The notes under the pieces are model-generated. The model made no database searches. It worked only from the letters and a program-made list of their open reading frames with translations, and was not told where the DNA came from. Of a stretch of DNA of 64,000 bases, positions 33,258-44,557 are shown piece after piece. Location of the stretch: contig CM082592.2 in the NCBI GenBank assembly GCA_040954595.2, forward strand, positions 1,984,001-2,048,000, read 5' to 3'. The translations under genes and the position numbers were made by a program. Each line of letters starts with the position of its first letter. The stretch's first letter is position 1. Origin of the DNA: Balanoglossus misakiensis (lineage: Eukaryota; Hemichordata).

Positions 33258-35310
33258 CTTATGAAAATATAGGCCTTGTCGCGATATATTGCAGCAGCTC
33301 TACAGCAGGTTTGCTGCAGCTCTACAGCAGGTAGACGCAGCAGAGCCGTTTTTTCGCATGCAAATTAGGTGATTCTGCAGAGCTGCGGCAGAGACTGCCG
33401 CATCCTTGCCGCAGCCAGTACATACGCTACAGAAATGCTGCAGCCCTGCCGCACTGATAGCTCTGCAATAGGTTTGCTGCAGCTCTCCAGCAGTGGAGAT
33501 GCGGCAGAGCCGTTTTTTCGCATGCAAATTAGGTGATTCTGCAGAGCTGCCGCAGAGACTGCCGCATCCTTGCCGCATCCAGTTGCACTGATGATGAAAA
33601 ATGCATACAGACATTTATGTATGCATGGCATACACATACATGTACACACTTGATTAATATATAATTATAAGAGATTATATTTTACATCACTATCATGGAG
33701 TATTTCACATAGAACAGCAAAATTTAGTTCAGGACAAAAACAGCCGTAATGCAGAAACAAAAATTTCTAAGGGGTCAAAGTTGTAATCATTTTATGTAAA
33801 GTTAGGGAATACTAACAACATGGCGGCATAACAGTGTGATTCAATCGTATTTATTGAAGTCAGGGGGGAAAAAGTAAACGGAAGTTTTTACGAGTTTTTG
33901 GCTGTGTTAACTGAACACGGACACATTTAATTTATTGAAGAAGGGCTTACAAATGAACAAGATGTTTCTTTTTCTCGCTTGCTTGGATAACACGGACGCA
34001 AAGTACAGTAAGCATGCGGTGTACAGGAAACAGTTTGGTATGCATACCATCTTTTTGAGACAGACTGTCGAGCCTTTTATTTTATCAACAGTTGATTTTA
34101 GCATTGATTCATTGTATTTGTGTTAGATAGCAAGATCTGCCAATAACGCATTTGATTTTTTTGTGTGATCGAGTCGCCCCCCCCCCCCCCCCCCCTGGAT
34201 TCAACGTCAACAACGGGAGTATTCATGGCAAACTTTTGATTTTGTACTACCCCAATGAGATCGGATGTTTATAAAAACACAGACCTCCTAATATTAAATT
34301 TGCTTACTACTATTACGATATGACACTGGCTAGTCAAGTTTTGTTCACAAAATATTCGTAAACTCATTGAACAGAACCTTCCGAAGTACACTTTTGTCTA
34401 TGGTTCACGTACGGTTTTTACAATAGATTACAATAGATTTTCATGGTGGCCGGCAACAGATGCTGCCGGACGCTGATCTGTTCTGATCGTCGGACAGGGC
34501 CAACCAACACCAATCGGCATCATCAACCAAACCCAGCCTTGCCCGTAAATGCCTGAATGAGTCCAGCCATAAAAATATCTCAACATCGATCATCAACATC
34601 ACTACGTTACTCAAATAACAAGTTACGAATAAATCCAGTAAAAATGTGTCAAACAATCAATGTATAAAAAATGTAATGCCTGCCTAGCTTGAACTTGAAG
34701 AAACTTGGGATCTATCATCTAGCTGTCTTCCCTTTCCAAGTTCTGTAAAATATTTTCAGATGTACACTTGAATGATCAGTGTCTTCTGCTGTACCTCCGT
34801 GTTGGCATCTGGTACATCCAAAAGCATTAAATGAAAGACAGTCCACCTGAACATACTCATGATCTCATCTGGCAGCTAGCTGGAGACACTTGTAGTTTGA
34901 AGCTTGCAAGTTTAGAAAATGGCGGCAAAATGACTTTGGCCAATTACTAGCTTTGTTTCACATCACCTGATCAACCAAAGTTGGAGATCATAAAAAGGTT
35001 AATTCTTGTGTCCCTGCTGCATGGATTTGTACCTTTGAGAATTATTCTTGCATCATTTCTGCATAGAGAAAAGCCTTGCATCCTTGCGGCTACTTTGCGG
35101 CAAGCTCTTGTGTCCTTATTGCAGGGATTACCACCTCTACTGTAGAGCCACATTTAGTTGCGACCTGCCGCATTGCCTCTGCTGCAGAGACACTCTCTGC
35201 GAGAACACCACAGCGTGTCTGCAAGAGCACCACAATGCCTTCACAGCAGAACTGCTGCAGAGCTGCTGAAGGCTGCTGCAGAGCTGCTGCTTTGTTGGCA
35301 TTTTTGTAAG
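33258..35310. mobile_element. 2.05-kb unclassified TIR insertion in left arm
   Basis: The right arm shows the uninterrupted sequence CAACAATTCCATAGTGG (inverted, near 47170-47190). The insert ends are CCCTTATGAAAATA and, inverted, CCCTTACAAAAATG. Just inside both ends are GC-rich stretches built of GCAGCAGCTCTNCAGCAG. The left end carries a 164-bp tandem duplication (cores at 33341 and 33505). TT may be the target duplication. Short ORFs inside show no transposase. Superfamily not recognised. Confidence 0.6.
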
Positions 35311-37587
35311 GGTTCCATAGTGGAATTCACTCTTCAACTAAACATGGCGTGTCTGTCAAAGACATTTCTCTTCTGCTCCTGCACCTGGTGTTTCCAGTAT
35401 AGCTGGGCCGAACCGAAGCGAAAGAAGTTACCTCCAGACCGTCGCCGTGGAGTGACAGTGAAAATCTCCTACAAACGAGAAAAGAAGAACATGGATATTT
35501 CATTCAGGAACTGAATAGCCTTCCATGCGGTGCAGATAAACCCTTTCACCACCATGGTTTTGTCCAAATCCATTGTTTTCTGTGATAATCTGGACCCTCA
35601 AAAGAGGGAAGTGGGGAAGATACGTCATCAGTTTTAAGAAACTACATTTATACCATTGACAGCATTCAACATGGGTGTTTTTTAAGCATGCCACATACAA
35701 AACGGGTGCATTCACGGAATGTATTTTTCTGTCAATTATCAAAGTCCCAAACTCCAACAAATAGTATTTTCTTAAAGCCCAGATATACTTGATGCTGATC
35801 GTATAGAGTAGACAGCTGTTATTTTACACAGCACTTTTGCGGATCTTACAAAAATCTTATTTGACTCCATTTTGCAAAAACAATGCACAATTTCTGGTTG
35901 AAATTAACAAATCTTGGTATAAAACATCCTTCAAAAGTGTGTCAGCAATTTTTCCTCCAACCTTCCAACTAGCTTTTATGATGCTATAACATCTAACAGC
36001 AACACTTACAAGATCACATAAAAAAATGTACCTTGTTGAAAATGAACAACACAAGTTTCACTGCAACCTACCATCTGCAATGGCTGGGATTTCGGAAAGC
36101 CTCTCTTTATACACAACCATGGGTCAACAGCCAGCAATTTCACCAATATATACACACAGCACAAATCAAGGTCACCACAAATATCACCATGACCTGGGAG
36201 AGAAAATTTAAATAAAAGCATAAAATCAGAGATCAAACGCACAGTTGTAGTTCAAAGATTTACTGCTGTGGTGCAGCAGGTACATGTACAATGAAGGGAA
36301 ATTGAAATCTGTACTGTACGCTAATTGCATTCCTGTAAGTTTATTGTCTAGAATCCAGACTCCTGTGTTTTTTATGCTATGCTCCACACAGGGTTTAGCA
36401 ATTTGGTCTCCATCTTTGAAATTTTGCTACATTTCCTATTTGCTTGTCAAAGGACTCCAGCCATGGCAACTTAAGGTCACTGATATTGAGCAACACCCCT
36501 GCTCATTAATTCAGTCAATCAGTAGTAGATCAGGTTGTATAATGACTTCTAATGTTCATGATCACATGGTAAGCATTGACCTACGCTGCCACGGTTAGAG
36601 TCCTTTAACTTGCAAATAGCAAAATTTCAAAAATAGAAACCAAATTACTAGACCCTGTGTGGGGAGCATAAAGAAAAACATGGTAGCTAGGGGTTACAGT
36701 CTACTGGGGATGATTTTCAAGTTCTGTAGTGTGCATCTTTTCTGCACATGACAAATTGTCATTAGAATCAATCTCAATCTCCGGCATCTATGGCTTCAAA
36801 GACCAACACACCTTAACCTATTCAGTTCGATGATATTTTACTGCAAATGGATAGTAAATACATCAGACTTTCAACCAACAGTTGTTCAAAATTCTCGGAG
36901 TTGAAAGTAGGCCTACAGCTACAGTTCTCCAAAAATCAACGACCCTGGACACACAACTCTAAATTTAATGTTCTATGCTTTATGTACCAAATATTCTGTG
37001 TAAGAAAATGGATAACTCAAAAGGCTCGGGAAACATCATGATTTCCTGCCTGCCCTCAGGCTGGTGCTCTCTGCTTGGGCATCATCAATATTATGGTCAG
37101 AGATCACCACCCCTTGCGTGCAGGCTAAAAATCATGATATTGCCCTCGTTATAAAACATGTGTTATATTATTTAACCATTTACTGGCCATAGGCCTCAGC
37201 AAAAAACTCACCACTCTTCTGCAAATACATTTCCTATGTAGATACTACGCATCTGGTTGTTGTCAGGATTTGATGGACACAATTAATTTCACCTTGTATC
37301 GTCGAACTGGGTCTGGTGGAAGAGAAAAATTGCTGATTTTATTGACTTCCAAATGTCTCTACATTTTGATGTTTGTGGCAGTACACACATGATGTCTAAA
37401 CTGGTGACACAGTTACAATTACTCCGTGTACGGTCCCCAAAACTGTCAGTTTCCTCCACAATACTGAATGAGTGAAGAACGTACACATAAATCATGAGCC
37501 TACTAAGGGGACTGGTCGGTTTCTTCAGCCTGGGGGGAGGGGTGGATTATAGGGGAGGGGGTCACACTGTTTTGGAATTGGGTGATG

Positions 37588-38990
37588 TCATCTCTGGTGC
37601 TGGTGTCTATCCTCCTGTACTTTGCAAGGCTAAATTTATTCCCCCTCTTGCTAAAACATTCATACGTTCGACATGTGTGTGTTTTAAATGATCATCCACA
37701 ACTGCTTCAATCTTTTGCCATTCTTTGAGACCTTTGACCTGTCATAGTTCAAAATAGCAGATTTGAATAAGGCTCGCTATTTCTACTGTTCATGATTTTT
37801 TGTTTTGTTTTGTTTTGCGCAAGAAGGGAAAATGAGCTTTGCACACAACGTGAAGGATCAACTAGGCCAACATAACTCCATGAACCCGTCCACATACGGC
37901 CCGGATTTTATGTCGGCCCTGATCCCCCTTTCTGAACGCGACCAAACTAATTCAGCCATGTGCCCACTTAGCGTGTACAAATTGGTTTTTCTATACCGCC
38001 CCAGGCCCAGCACTGATGCTACACCGCCATAATGAGTATGGTGTGACCCCCAAGTGTTTTGCCCCCATTGCATCACATAACAAAGTTTTAAGCTTCTCTT
38101 TGTAAGTCGTCCTGAAGAGGTAAAATCACAACAGTGAACTTTCTATTTGAATTGTGCAATATGCCTGGCTTTGAATTGCATAAAATACAAGTAAATTGTC
38201 TGTCTTGAGTTGGAAGCACGGCTGGTGGACAGCAATTTTCCTGAGGTTATCTTTCGCGGAGTTAAGCACTGGAATCATGTGAAAAGTGGGCAAGACGAGT
38301 AGGGTAAGATTGAGCCCCTAACAGAAATGATGCTTTTTAAAGATTGAACAAAGTAAGAACTTAAAAAATGAATTTGGAATAAATTTATTCACTATATATG
38401 AACAATAATGAAGATTAATGTTAAAACCCTAGGCATCGACAGAGTCGAACTGTCAATGTGGATACATTCTCCAAGAACACCTCTTGCGGGTAAATTAATT
38501 TCATTATTTGTTCATTATATAGTGTAGCTAAGTGTGGCTAGGTGGCTAACTGCTGATGTAATAAATCTTGCATACCCATTTGAAACATGTCATAGTATTC
38601 AAATTGAAATGATGAACAGAAACAATATCTGCTCATCATACTGATATAAAGTGCCAAATAGTTTGTTGACGGTGCACACAATAGCTTTTGGCTTTACCCT
38701 GGTTAACTATTATTATTTTTATTATTTTTAAATTTAATTAAGTGCCTAATGGGCAAAGACCAAAAGCTTCTTGGTCCCATCTCTCCCCCATATAATTTTG
38801 GTTCTTTTTTTGATGCAAGATAATTACATTCTGTGTGATAACCTAGTCTTTTTTTACACGCCTAAAGAGCAGTGAAAAAACCTTGAGCCAAATATAAATG
38901 AGGAAAAACTGCCCTCTCCCCCATCGTTCGATGCAAATATTAAAGGCTAACCCGAATCGTCTTGCTGGCTTTTAATTTTTTTAATGAATT
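37588..38990. other. Inverted-repeat spacer, part 1: no gene seen
   Basis: Non-coding by inspection. Short ORFs at 37805-38076 on both strands have no recognisable domain. A/T-rich. Confidence 0.4.
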
Positions 38991-38993
38991 ACG

Positions 38994-39278
38994 ATGAACG
39001 AGCGAATTGTGTCGAGGGACGAAGAAAACACGCAGTGTATGGCGACGAACACGGCGACGAGTGACGAAGGAAATGCGGACGAGCGAATGGCACCGAAGGA
39101 CACGTTGGCGACGAGCGACGAAGGAAATGCGGACGAGCAAATGGCACCGAAGGACACGTTGGCGACGAACGAATGGCGACGAGCGACGAAGGAAATGCGG
39201 ACGAGCGAATGGCACCGAAGGACACAATCTCGGGGAAAGTTGCGAAAAAATCCACGGACGAATCACACGAGCGCATAG
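38994..39278 (+). repeat. 54-bp minisatellite, open on both strands
   Basis: About three copies of a 54-bp unit beginning GACGAGCGACGAAGGAAATG between 39055 and 39240. Because 54 is divisible by three, the plus frame gives an 18-residue peptide repeat (SDEGNADERMAPKDTLAT) starting from an ATG at 38994. Three frames across the two strands stay open for about 95-134 codons. GC content is clearly above the flanks. It may be a coding repeat exon or a chance open minisatellite; no splice context was established. Confidence 0.6.
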
Positions 39279-39399
39279 CGAAAATAATTTCTATAAAAGA
39301 AAAAAGAACATGTTAAACATACATTTATATAATCATTACACAATTGTATTACAACTACATTACACACCTTTGTCTGCATTACCCTTTACAACCTGTACA

Positions 39400-39800
39400 C
39401 GTTTAATTTGACCATGTGGCATTACCAGTTACACCTTTTTGTCACTACACTTTAAACCCATAACACACCAACTCATTATTATTAACCCTCTGTACAGAAT
39501 TAATGTAACCACGTGGCATAATTTAATTAATTTCCCTTTATTCATTGTTTTCACTAGACCATAAAACCAAACACCAGTCATATTTATATACCCTTTGTTA
39601 ACACTTTACCACGTGACATAACCCGGCAGTTACACCTTTTTATCACTATAGTCATATTAACCCTCTGTACAGAATTATATGTAACCACGTGATATAATTA
39701 CCCTTTTGTACACATTTGTTTCACTATACCATAAAACCATTTAACCACACACTTGTCATTTATATACCCTTTGTTAACACTTTACCACGTGGCATAACCC
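39400..39800. repeat. 177-bp tandem repeat with CACGTG motifs
   Basis: TATATACCCTTTGTTAACAC followed by TTTACCACGTG occurs at 39584 and 39763; CCCTCTGTACAGAATTA plus ACCACGTG occurs at 39485 and 39661. The period is about 177 bp, with roughly two units. CACGTG is an E-box sequence, but no regulatory role is shown. Confidence 0.6.
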
Positions 39801-41921
39801 TCGATTTTACAGTACATTACTCATCACAACTTTGAAACCAAAATACTATACCCATGCAAACATTTGTATTTCTCAAAGTACCCTTGTTTGTTTGTGCACA
39901 ATGTTTACATGGCGCGCCGGTTGCAAAGAAAAACAGTGACAAGACGATACAGCACAGCGCATACAATCAACAAAACACAGAACAATGTCACCATATTCGC
40001 AGCGTTACACTCTGGGACCAATGCCGACCACTCCATTTTACCATTTCCACCGCGTAGTTTTACCAGAGATCAGCCGCCGTCCATGTTTCCAAACTGAAAG
40101 ACAAAGAAATGATGCCGTCTGCGAATTCAAATGCCACTAACGGACAGAGTGGCATCTGCGCATGCGAGTATGATAATTAGCATCCAGAAAAATCCAGAAT
40201 AAACCCACTGCGCATGCACTCTAGCCTTTAATTAGACAAAATATTCAGTTCAACGCAACACGTCCTGGTTGGGATTATAATAACAAAAGAAAGAATTATC
40301 AGTTCGGCAAGATTTGAATAACACCGAAAATTCACTGCAGTGGCAACGCGCGTCTAAATTAAATGAGACACCTGATTTTATCAGGCTGATTCCACAGGTT
40401 GCGCGGTAGTTGAGAGTGCTTGAGCTCTCAACAGCGCAGCGCGACCTGTGGCTGATATAATGGGCATGTAACAAGATTTGCAACATTGTTGACGCTTATG
40501 CAGACATTATGCTTGAAGAAATTTAAAACTCAAACTTTGTAGCCTTTATGAAGAAAACTCGGCAAATTGTGCGTGTCATTTTTTTCTGTTACCATGCATT
40601 AATTTTACTGACACAGAACACTCCAAGGAAAGATACAGTACACGTCCAAGGACCGCCGATTACATGCACAGGTGGTTACAATGAATGTTGATAAAACTTT
40701 TCTGGAACTGTTTCCATACAGTCAGTTGGACTTGGAAATACACAGGCCCCTATTATGCGACAAGTGACATCATTTCGTTTCTGATAAAACGTATCATCGA
40801 GCAGTGGTTTTCCACGACAAAACGAGCGTCCACTCAATTTCACTTCCATGTTTCCCACAATAAACTTGTGCAGTTGTGGAATAAAGTCAGTCATCGGACA
40901 AAGCTTAGAGTGTTCGCTCTTCGCGTAGAAACAAGCCCATTTTGTTGGATACTGTGACTATGCCCAAACTTAATAACCATGTTGGGACATCCGTATAGAG
41001 TAATTACTTGACAGTGAAATGAAAACCATGGAATATTATCTATATATAACAGATTATGATGTTTCACAGAGCTGTTTTGGAATGTGTAAAGGTGAAATTC
41101 GTTCTCGTTCTGACTTCATACCTGACCCACCCATTAGTAAAATGTTGAGGGTCCTTCCACTCGGACAAGCATGCGGCTTTGTGGAAGCTAGCCGACAGTT
41201 ATCGCCGGGTTGTCGGATTTGTTGCCGAATTTACCCGATGATCGTACATTCGGCCATGGAATCAGTCTCCAAGTGGAACATGTTTTCTTGTTTACATAAA
41301 CCTAGATCTGCTGAAATATCGATCCGATTTTGAAGAGCAGGGCTTCGCTGTAGACCTGCGTACTACATTGTGGAGGCCGTGTAACTATAACTCCAGAAAC
41401 ACGTCGCTGTGCTAGACTTTGCTATTTTTATTACGGAAAGTAACCTTCCTAAGTTCAATCCTGAACGATCTAGTCAGCGAAACTCACAAAGGGGAGATTT
41501 TGTACGGTATTGACAATGTGTCCACCCCACAATTGAATGATCACCAGAAACCGAAAGGGGAGCCCTGGTAATGCAGGAGCGAGTCGTAAATTAAAATATC
41601 TCCAAAAAACGTTTCCGATCTCCACGGGATTATACGTAGTCGTAGTCATCGCCAGTGAATAAAAGTACAGCCCAATTGTAAGAAGGCAATGGCGACGAAA
41701 TAAACCGAGTGTCAGAAATAACGCGAAGCCCCACCCCACCCCAACGGTACAGCTGCGTACCACAGCTAGCTCGGAGCGAGAGTTTCGGTACCGAGTTGAG
41801 TTACAAATTCGGCCTGAGCTGATGGTTTGGGTTACGCGATCCCATGACTTGGTACACGTTCACACACGCTAAGCTTGTTAAGAAACTATTTGGACAGAAT
41901 AACGGTCAAACAAATATCACA
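39801..41921. other. Inverted-repeat spacer, part 2: no gene recognised
   Basis: An ORF beginning MARRLQRKTVTRRYST (39910-40097) and others have no recognised domain. Nothing further assigned. Confidence 0.4.
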
Positions 41922-41923
41922 TA

Positions 41924-42803
41924 CCGTACTTGCCCGGGTAAGAACCCCTGCTCGGACAAACGCCCCCCCCCCCCCTGGTTTTAGGGCCCATTTGAAGATC
42001 GAGGTCATATCCGGTCTAAAGCCCCCCCCCCCCCCCCCCGGCCGAATATCCATTAAATTCTTGGAAATTTAATAAAGTGCAATGCAAAAAAGGCGGATTT
42101 TCATCCCCAAAGTCACTAAAAGTGAACAAAAAATGTATGATGATTTACTTTCGCGCTAATTATCGTACCCACCGCGGCCGACTGGCCACGCTGAGTTATA
42201 TATAGCCGCTGTAGAAAACATGACCTCAGACAGGTCCCTCGGGACCGTGCCTCGAATTCAACGATCACGTAGATGGACGCGCTGCCGCGTATGAGGTCAC
42301 CGGGGAGCTTTCCAAAGCGGCCGCGTGGAGCTGCTTCAGTCCGTCCTCGACGCGAAACACCCAAAATTGGAAGATCCCGACTTGGACTCGGAGAATGAAC
42401 CACTCAAAAATTCCGGTAGACAAAGGCATGATTGCCACGATTAAGATAGATGTATTTACGTGCGTCCGTCCGTCGACGTCAAAGTATTAAATGCATGGGT
42501 GGGATTGACCATTTACCAATGTCCCGGTTAAACGGGATGTTTTGTCTGCGCCCATGGTGTCCCGATTAAACGGCGGCGACTGTAATATGTTTTCTGTATT
42601 TGATTTATGGGTAAAAAACTTTTTATTATTTGACCGTGAAATTTTTGGCCATGTTATTTGCATCATTATTCACCCCTTCCTCGTGTCCCTAGGCCCTCAT
42701 TTGCATAAATGTCGAGGTTGCTAAAGCCCCCCCCCCCCCCCCCCCCTGATTTTTCGCTAATCTATGGGCCCAGCACCCGGGGCTCTTACCCGGGCAAGTA
42801 CGG
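41924..42803. mobile_element. 880-bp mariner-type non-autonomous element
   Basis: Terminal inverted repeats CCGTACTTGCCCGGGTAAGA (one mismatch near the inner end) flanked by TA on both sides (41922-41923 and 42804-42805), the integration signature of Tc1/mariner. The interior has three C-runs and no transposase ORF. Mobilised in trans if at all. Confidence 0.7.
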
Positions 42804-42805
42804 TA

Positions 42806-44049
42806 CACACAAATTATTCATTAAATAATCTTATTTAAATAACTCGAAAAATATAAAATGAATAAGTACAACCATTGAAAGATTCTTTTGTCTAACGGTG
42901 ACCAATTAAACGACCAACAGAAAATACAACATTCCACCAAAAGATAATAGACTGACAATTAATAGTACTGGGATTTGCATGCAATAATTCTATAGCTAGC
43001 GTTAAAGTTTTCAAGGAACAGTCACGTATTACCTCACAATATTGTCCTGACGAGTTAGAAGAAGAAAAACTCCATGAAATTTCCAGCTCGAGGGTGGCGT
43101 AATCGGGGATCCATAAATAAGGGCAAATTCAAGTTCTCGAAATTCTAGAATAGACCACACAGAATACCCAAAGACCGGATCCAGGACGCCGGGTTCACAT
43201 GTGGTGTACTCACGGAACTTCAATGCTCCAAGAACACTACTTTCTTGAAAGACCGCTGGAACATACGACAAGAATCCTTGATGATGGTGACGGGACGACA
43301 TGTAAGGTAGTAAAGCACGAGGTCGGATGGAAGCTGGTCAATGTGGCCGGAGACAACACGTGGCATAGTAACCTTTTAGAAATAACGGCGAGGCAACGTG
43401 GCAATGTACGTTTTTTATACGACTAAAATACATAATTAATTAACACCTGGATACGCGGTGTGTTGAACAAAGGAATAAAAGTGAGGTTCACCTGGTCATT
43501 GAACCATTGGACACATGGACAACATAACACGCTAAAAAAGCAAAACAAAACAGAACACTATTTACTTGATAACAAATCATGGCTTACACTTAGTTTTCTA
43601 GTTGCTGAATACGAGAAATGACTTAAAAATCTAAACACATGAAGCAAATCTAGCCATATGCGTAACTTTCGGAAAATGTACAGGACGTAAGACAGAAATT
43701 GGTACATAAAAACAAAAGCACATTTGTTCGACGCTTGTGGTCTTCCTGCGCTTGGCGCACAGTGCGCCCTCATGCGACCGAATCGAATCATGGGAATGGG
43801 AACATGGTGACTGTCGCTTATTTTGGTCTAACGTAACCATGGTTTCCTGTCGTGAAACCTTATGTTCTACACATTGTTGTTCGTGGGAGTGGCATCAGTT
43901 TGCGTTCAGGTGAGAATTGTTTGCTCTGCCTCCGCGTATGATTCGAAAAACGCGTTTACAAAGCAAAACGGATATCGATACTTCCGGTTTGTAATGTGCG
44001 ATCGCTTATACACGGCTAGCTCTCTGTGTTCGGATCAATCATTACCTCA
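42806..44049. other. Inverted-repeat spacer, part 3: one coding-looking ORF
   Basis: The plus ORF 43199-43426 (ILDDGDGTTCKVVKHEVGW, then NVAGDNTWHSNLLEITARQR) has coding-like composition and could be an isolated exon, but no family is recognised and no splice partner was found. The rest shows nothing assignable. Confidence 0.35.
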
Positions 44050-44052
44050 TTA

Positions 44053-44557
44053 GGGACTGGTCAGTTTCTTCAGCATGGGGGATTGATTCTATGTTGTGGA
44101 TATCAAAAGTGAGTGACACCCCCTCCCATGTCAACTTTCACAAACTGTAATTATCCCCCCCCCCCAGCGATTTTGTGATTGTTTGTAAAATTCAGAGCTC
44201 AAAGCTGAATTTTAATGAACTCAAAAGCAAATCAACTCAACAATGTTGGGGAGGGCAAATTTTACCTTTGCCCCCAAACACAACATATGTAGGGGGGGGG
44301 GGGGCAAAAACCCTGCTCTGTACTGCCTGCTAAAGAATCAGGGGGGTGGGTGTCCCCTCCACATTAGATAATTTTCTAATTTAGGAGCTCGAACTGTATT
44401 TTTGTGGACTCAAAAGCAATGTTTAGTCGCTAATTCAACATTTCCAAAACAAGGTGAGCCCCCCCCCCCCTCTCATCACCCAATTCCAAAACAGGGTGAC
44501 CCCTCCCCCCCCCCCCCCCCCCCCAGGCTGAAGAACCGACCAGTCCAGTCCAGTCCC
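44053..44557. mobile_element. TIR element at inner edge of right arm (family B-like)
   Basis: Ends GGGACTGGTCAGTTTCTTCAGC and (inverted) a similar GGGACTGGACTGGACTGGTC; flanks TTA on both sides (44050-44052, 44558-44560). C/G runs lie inside. No ORF. The left arm has only the matching outer part of this element (37507-37587), so the inverted-repeat homology stops within it. Likely Harbinger-type by TTA duplication. Confidence 0.65.

Larger units (their letters stand above)
30160..37587 (+). repeat. Left arm of giant inverted repeat
   Basis: Homologous in inverted orientation to 44474-51550 along its whole length. Matching anchors: GTGAAAATGCAGAAGTGGTA (about 30318) with 51400-51420; the CR1-like piece at 31250-31520 with 48335-48580; 36020-36250 with 45790-46060; GAGCCTACTAAG at 37497 with 44557-44570. 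Identity is high by eye over long stretches. It differs by insertions at 32236-32550 and 33258-35310, and by a 275-bp local duplication at 32668-33117. No intact gene was recognised in it. Confidence 0.85.

Noticed and set aside
35137-35337. Ala/Cys/Leu-rich ORFs around 33300-33650 and 35048-35514
   Set aside because: They follow the GCAGCAGCTC-type repeats at the ends of the 2.05-kb element, which are open in many frames by composition.
38410-38470. tRNA-like T-arm GACAGTTCGACTCTGTC (minus strand)
   Set aside because: No matching 5' acceptor strand, D-arm or anticodon arm at the expected distance, so not called as a tRNA.
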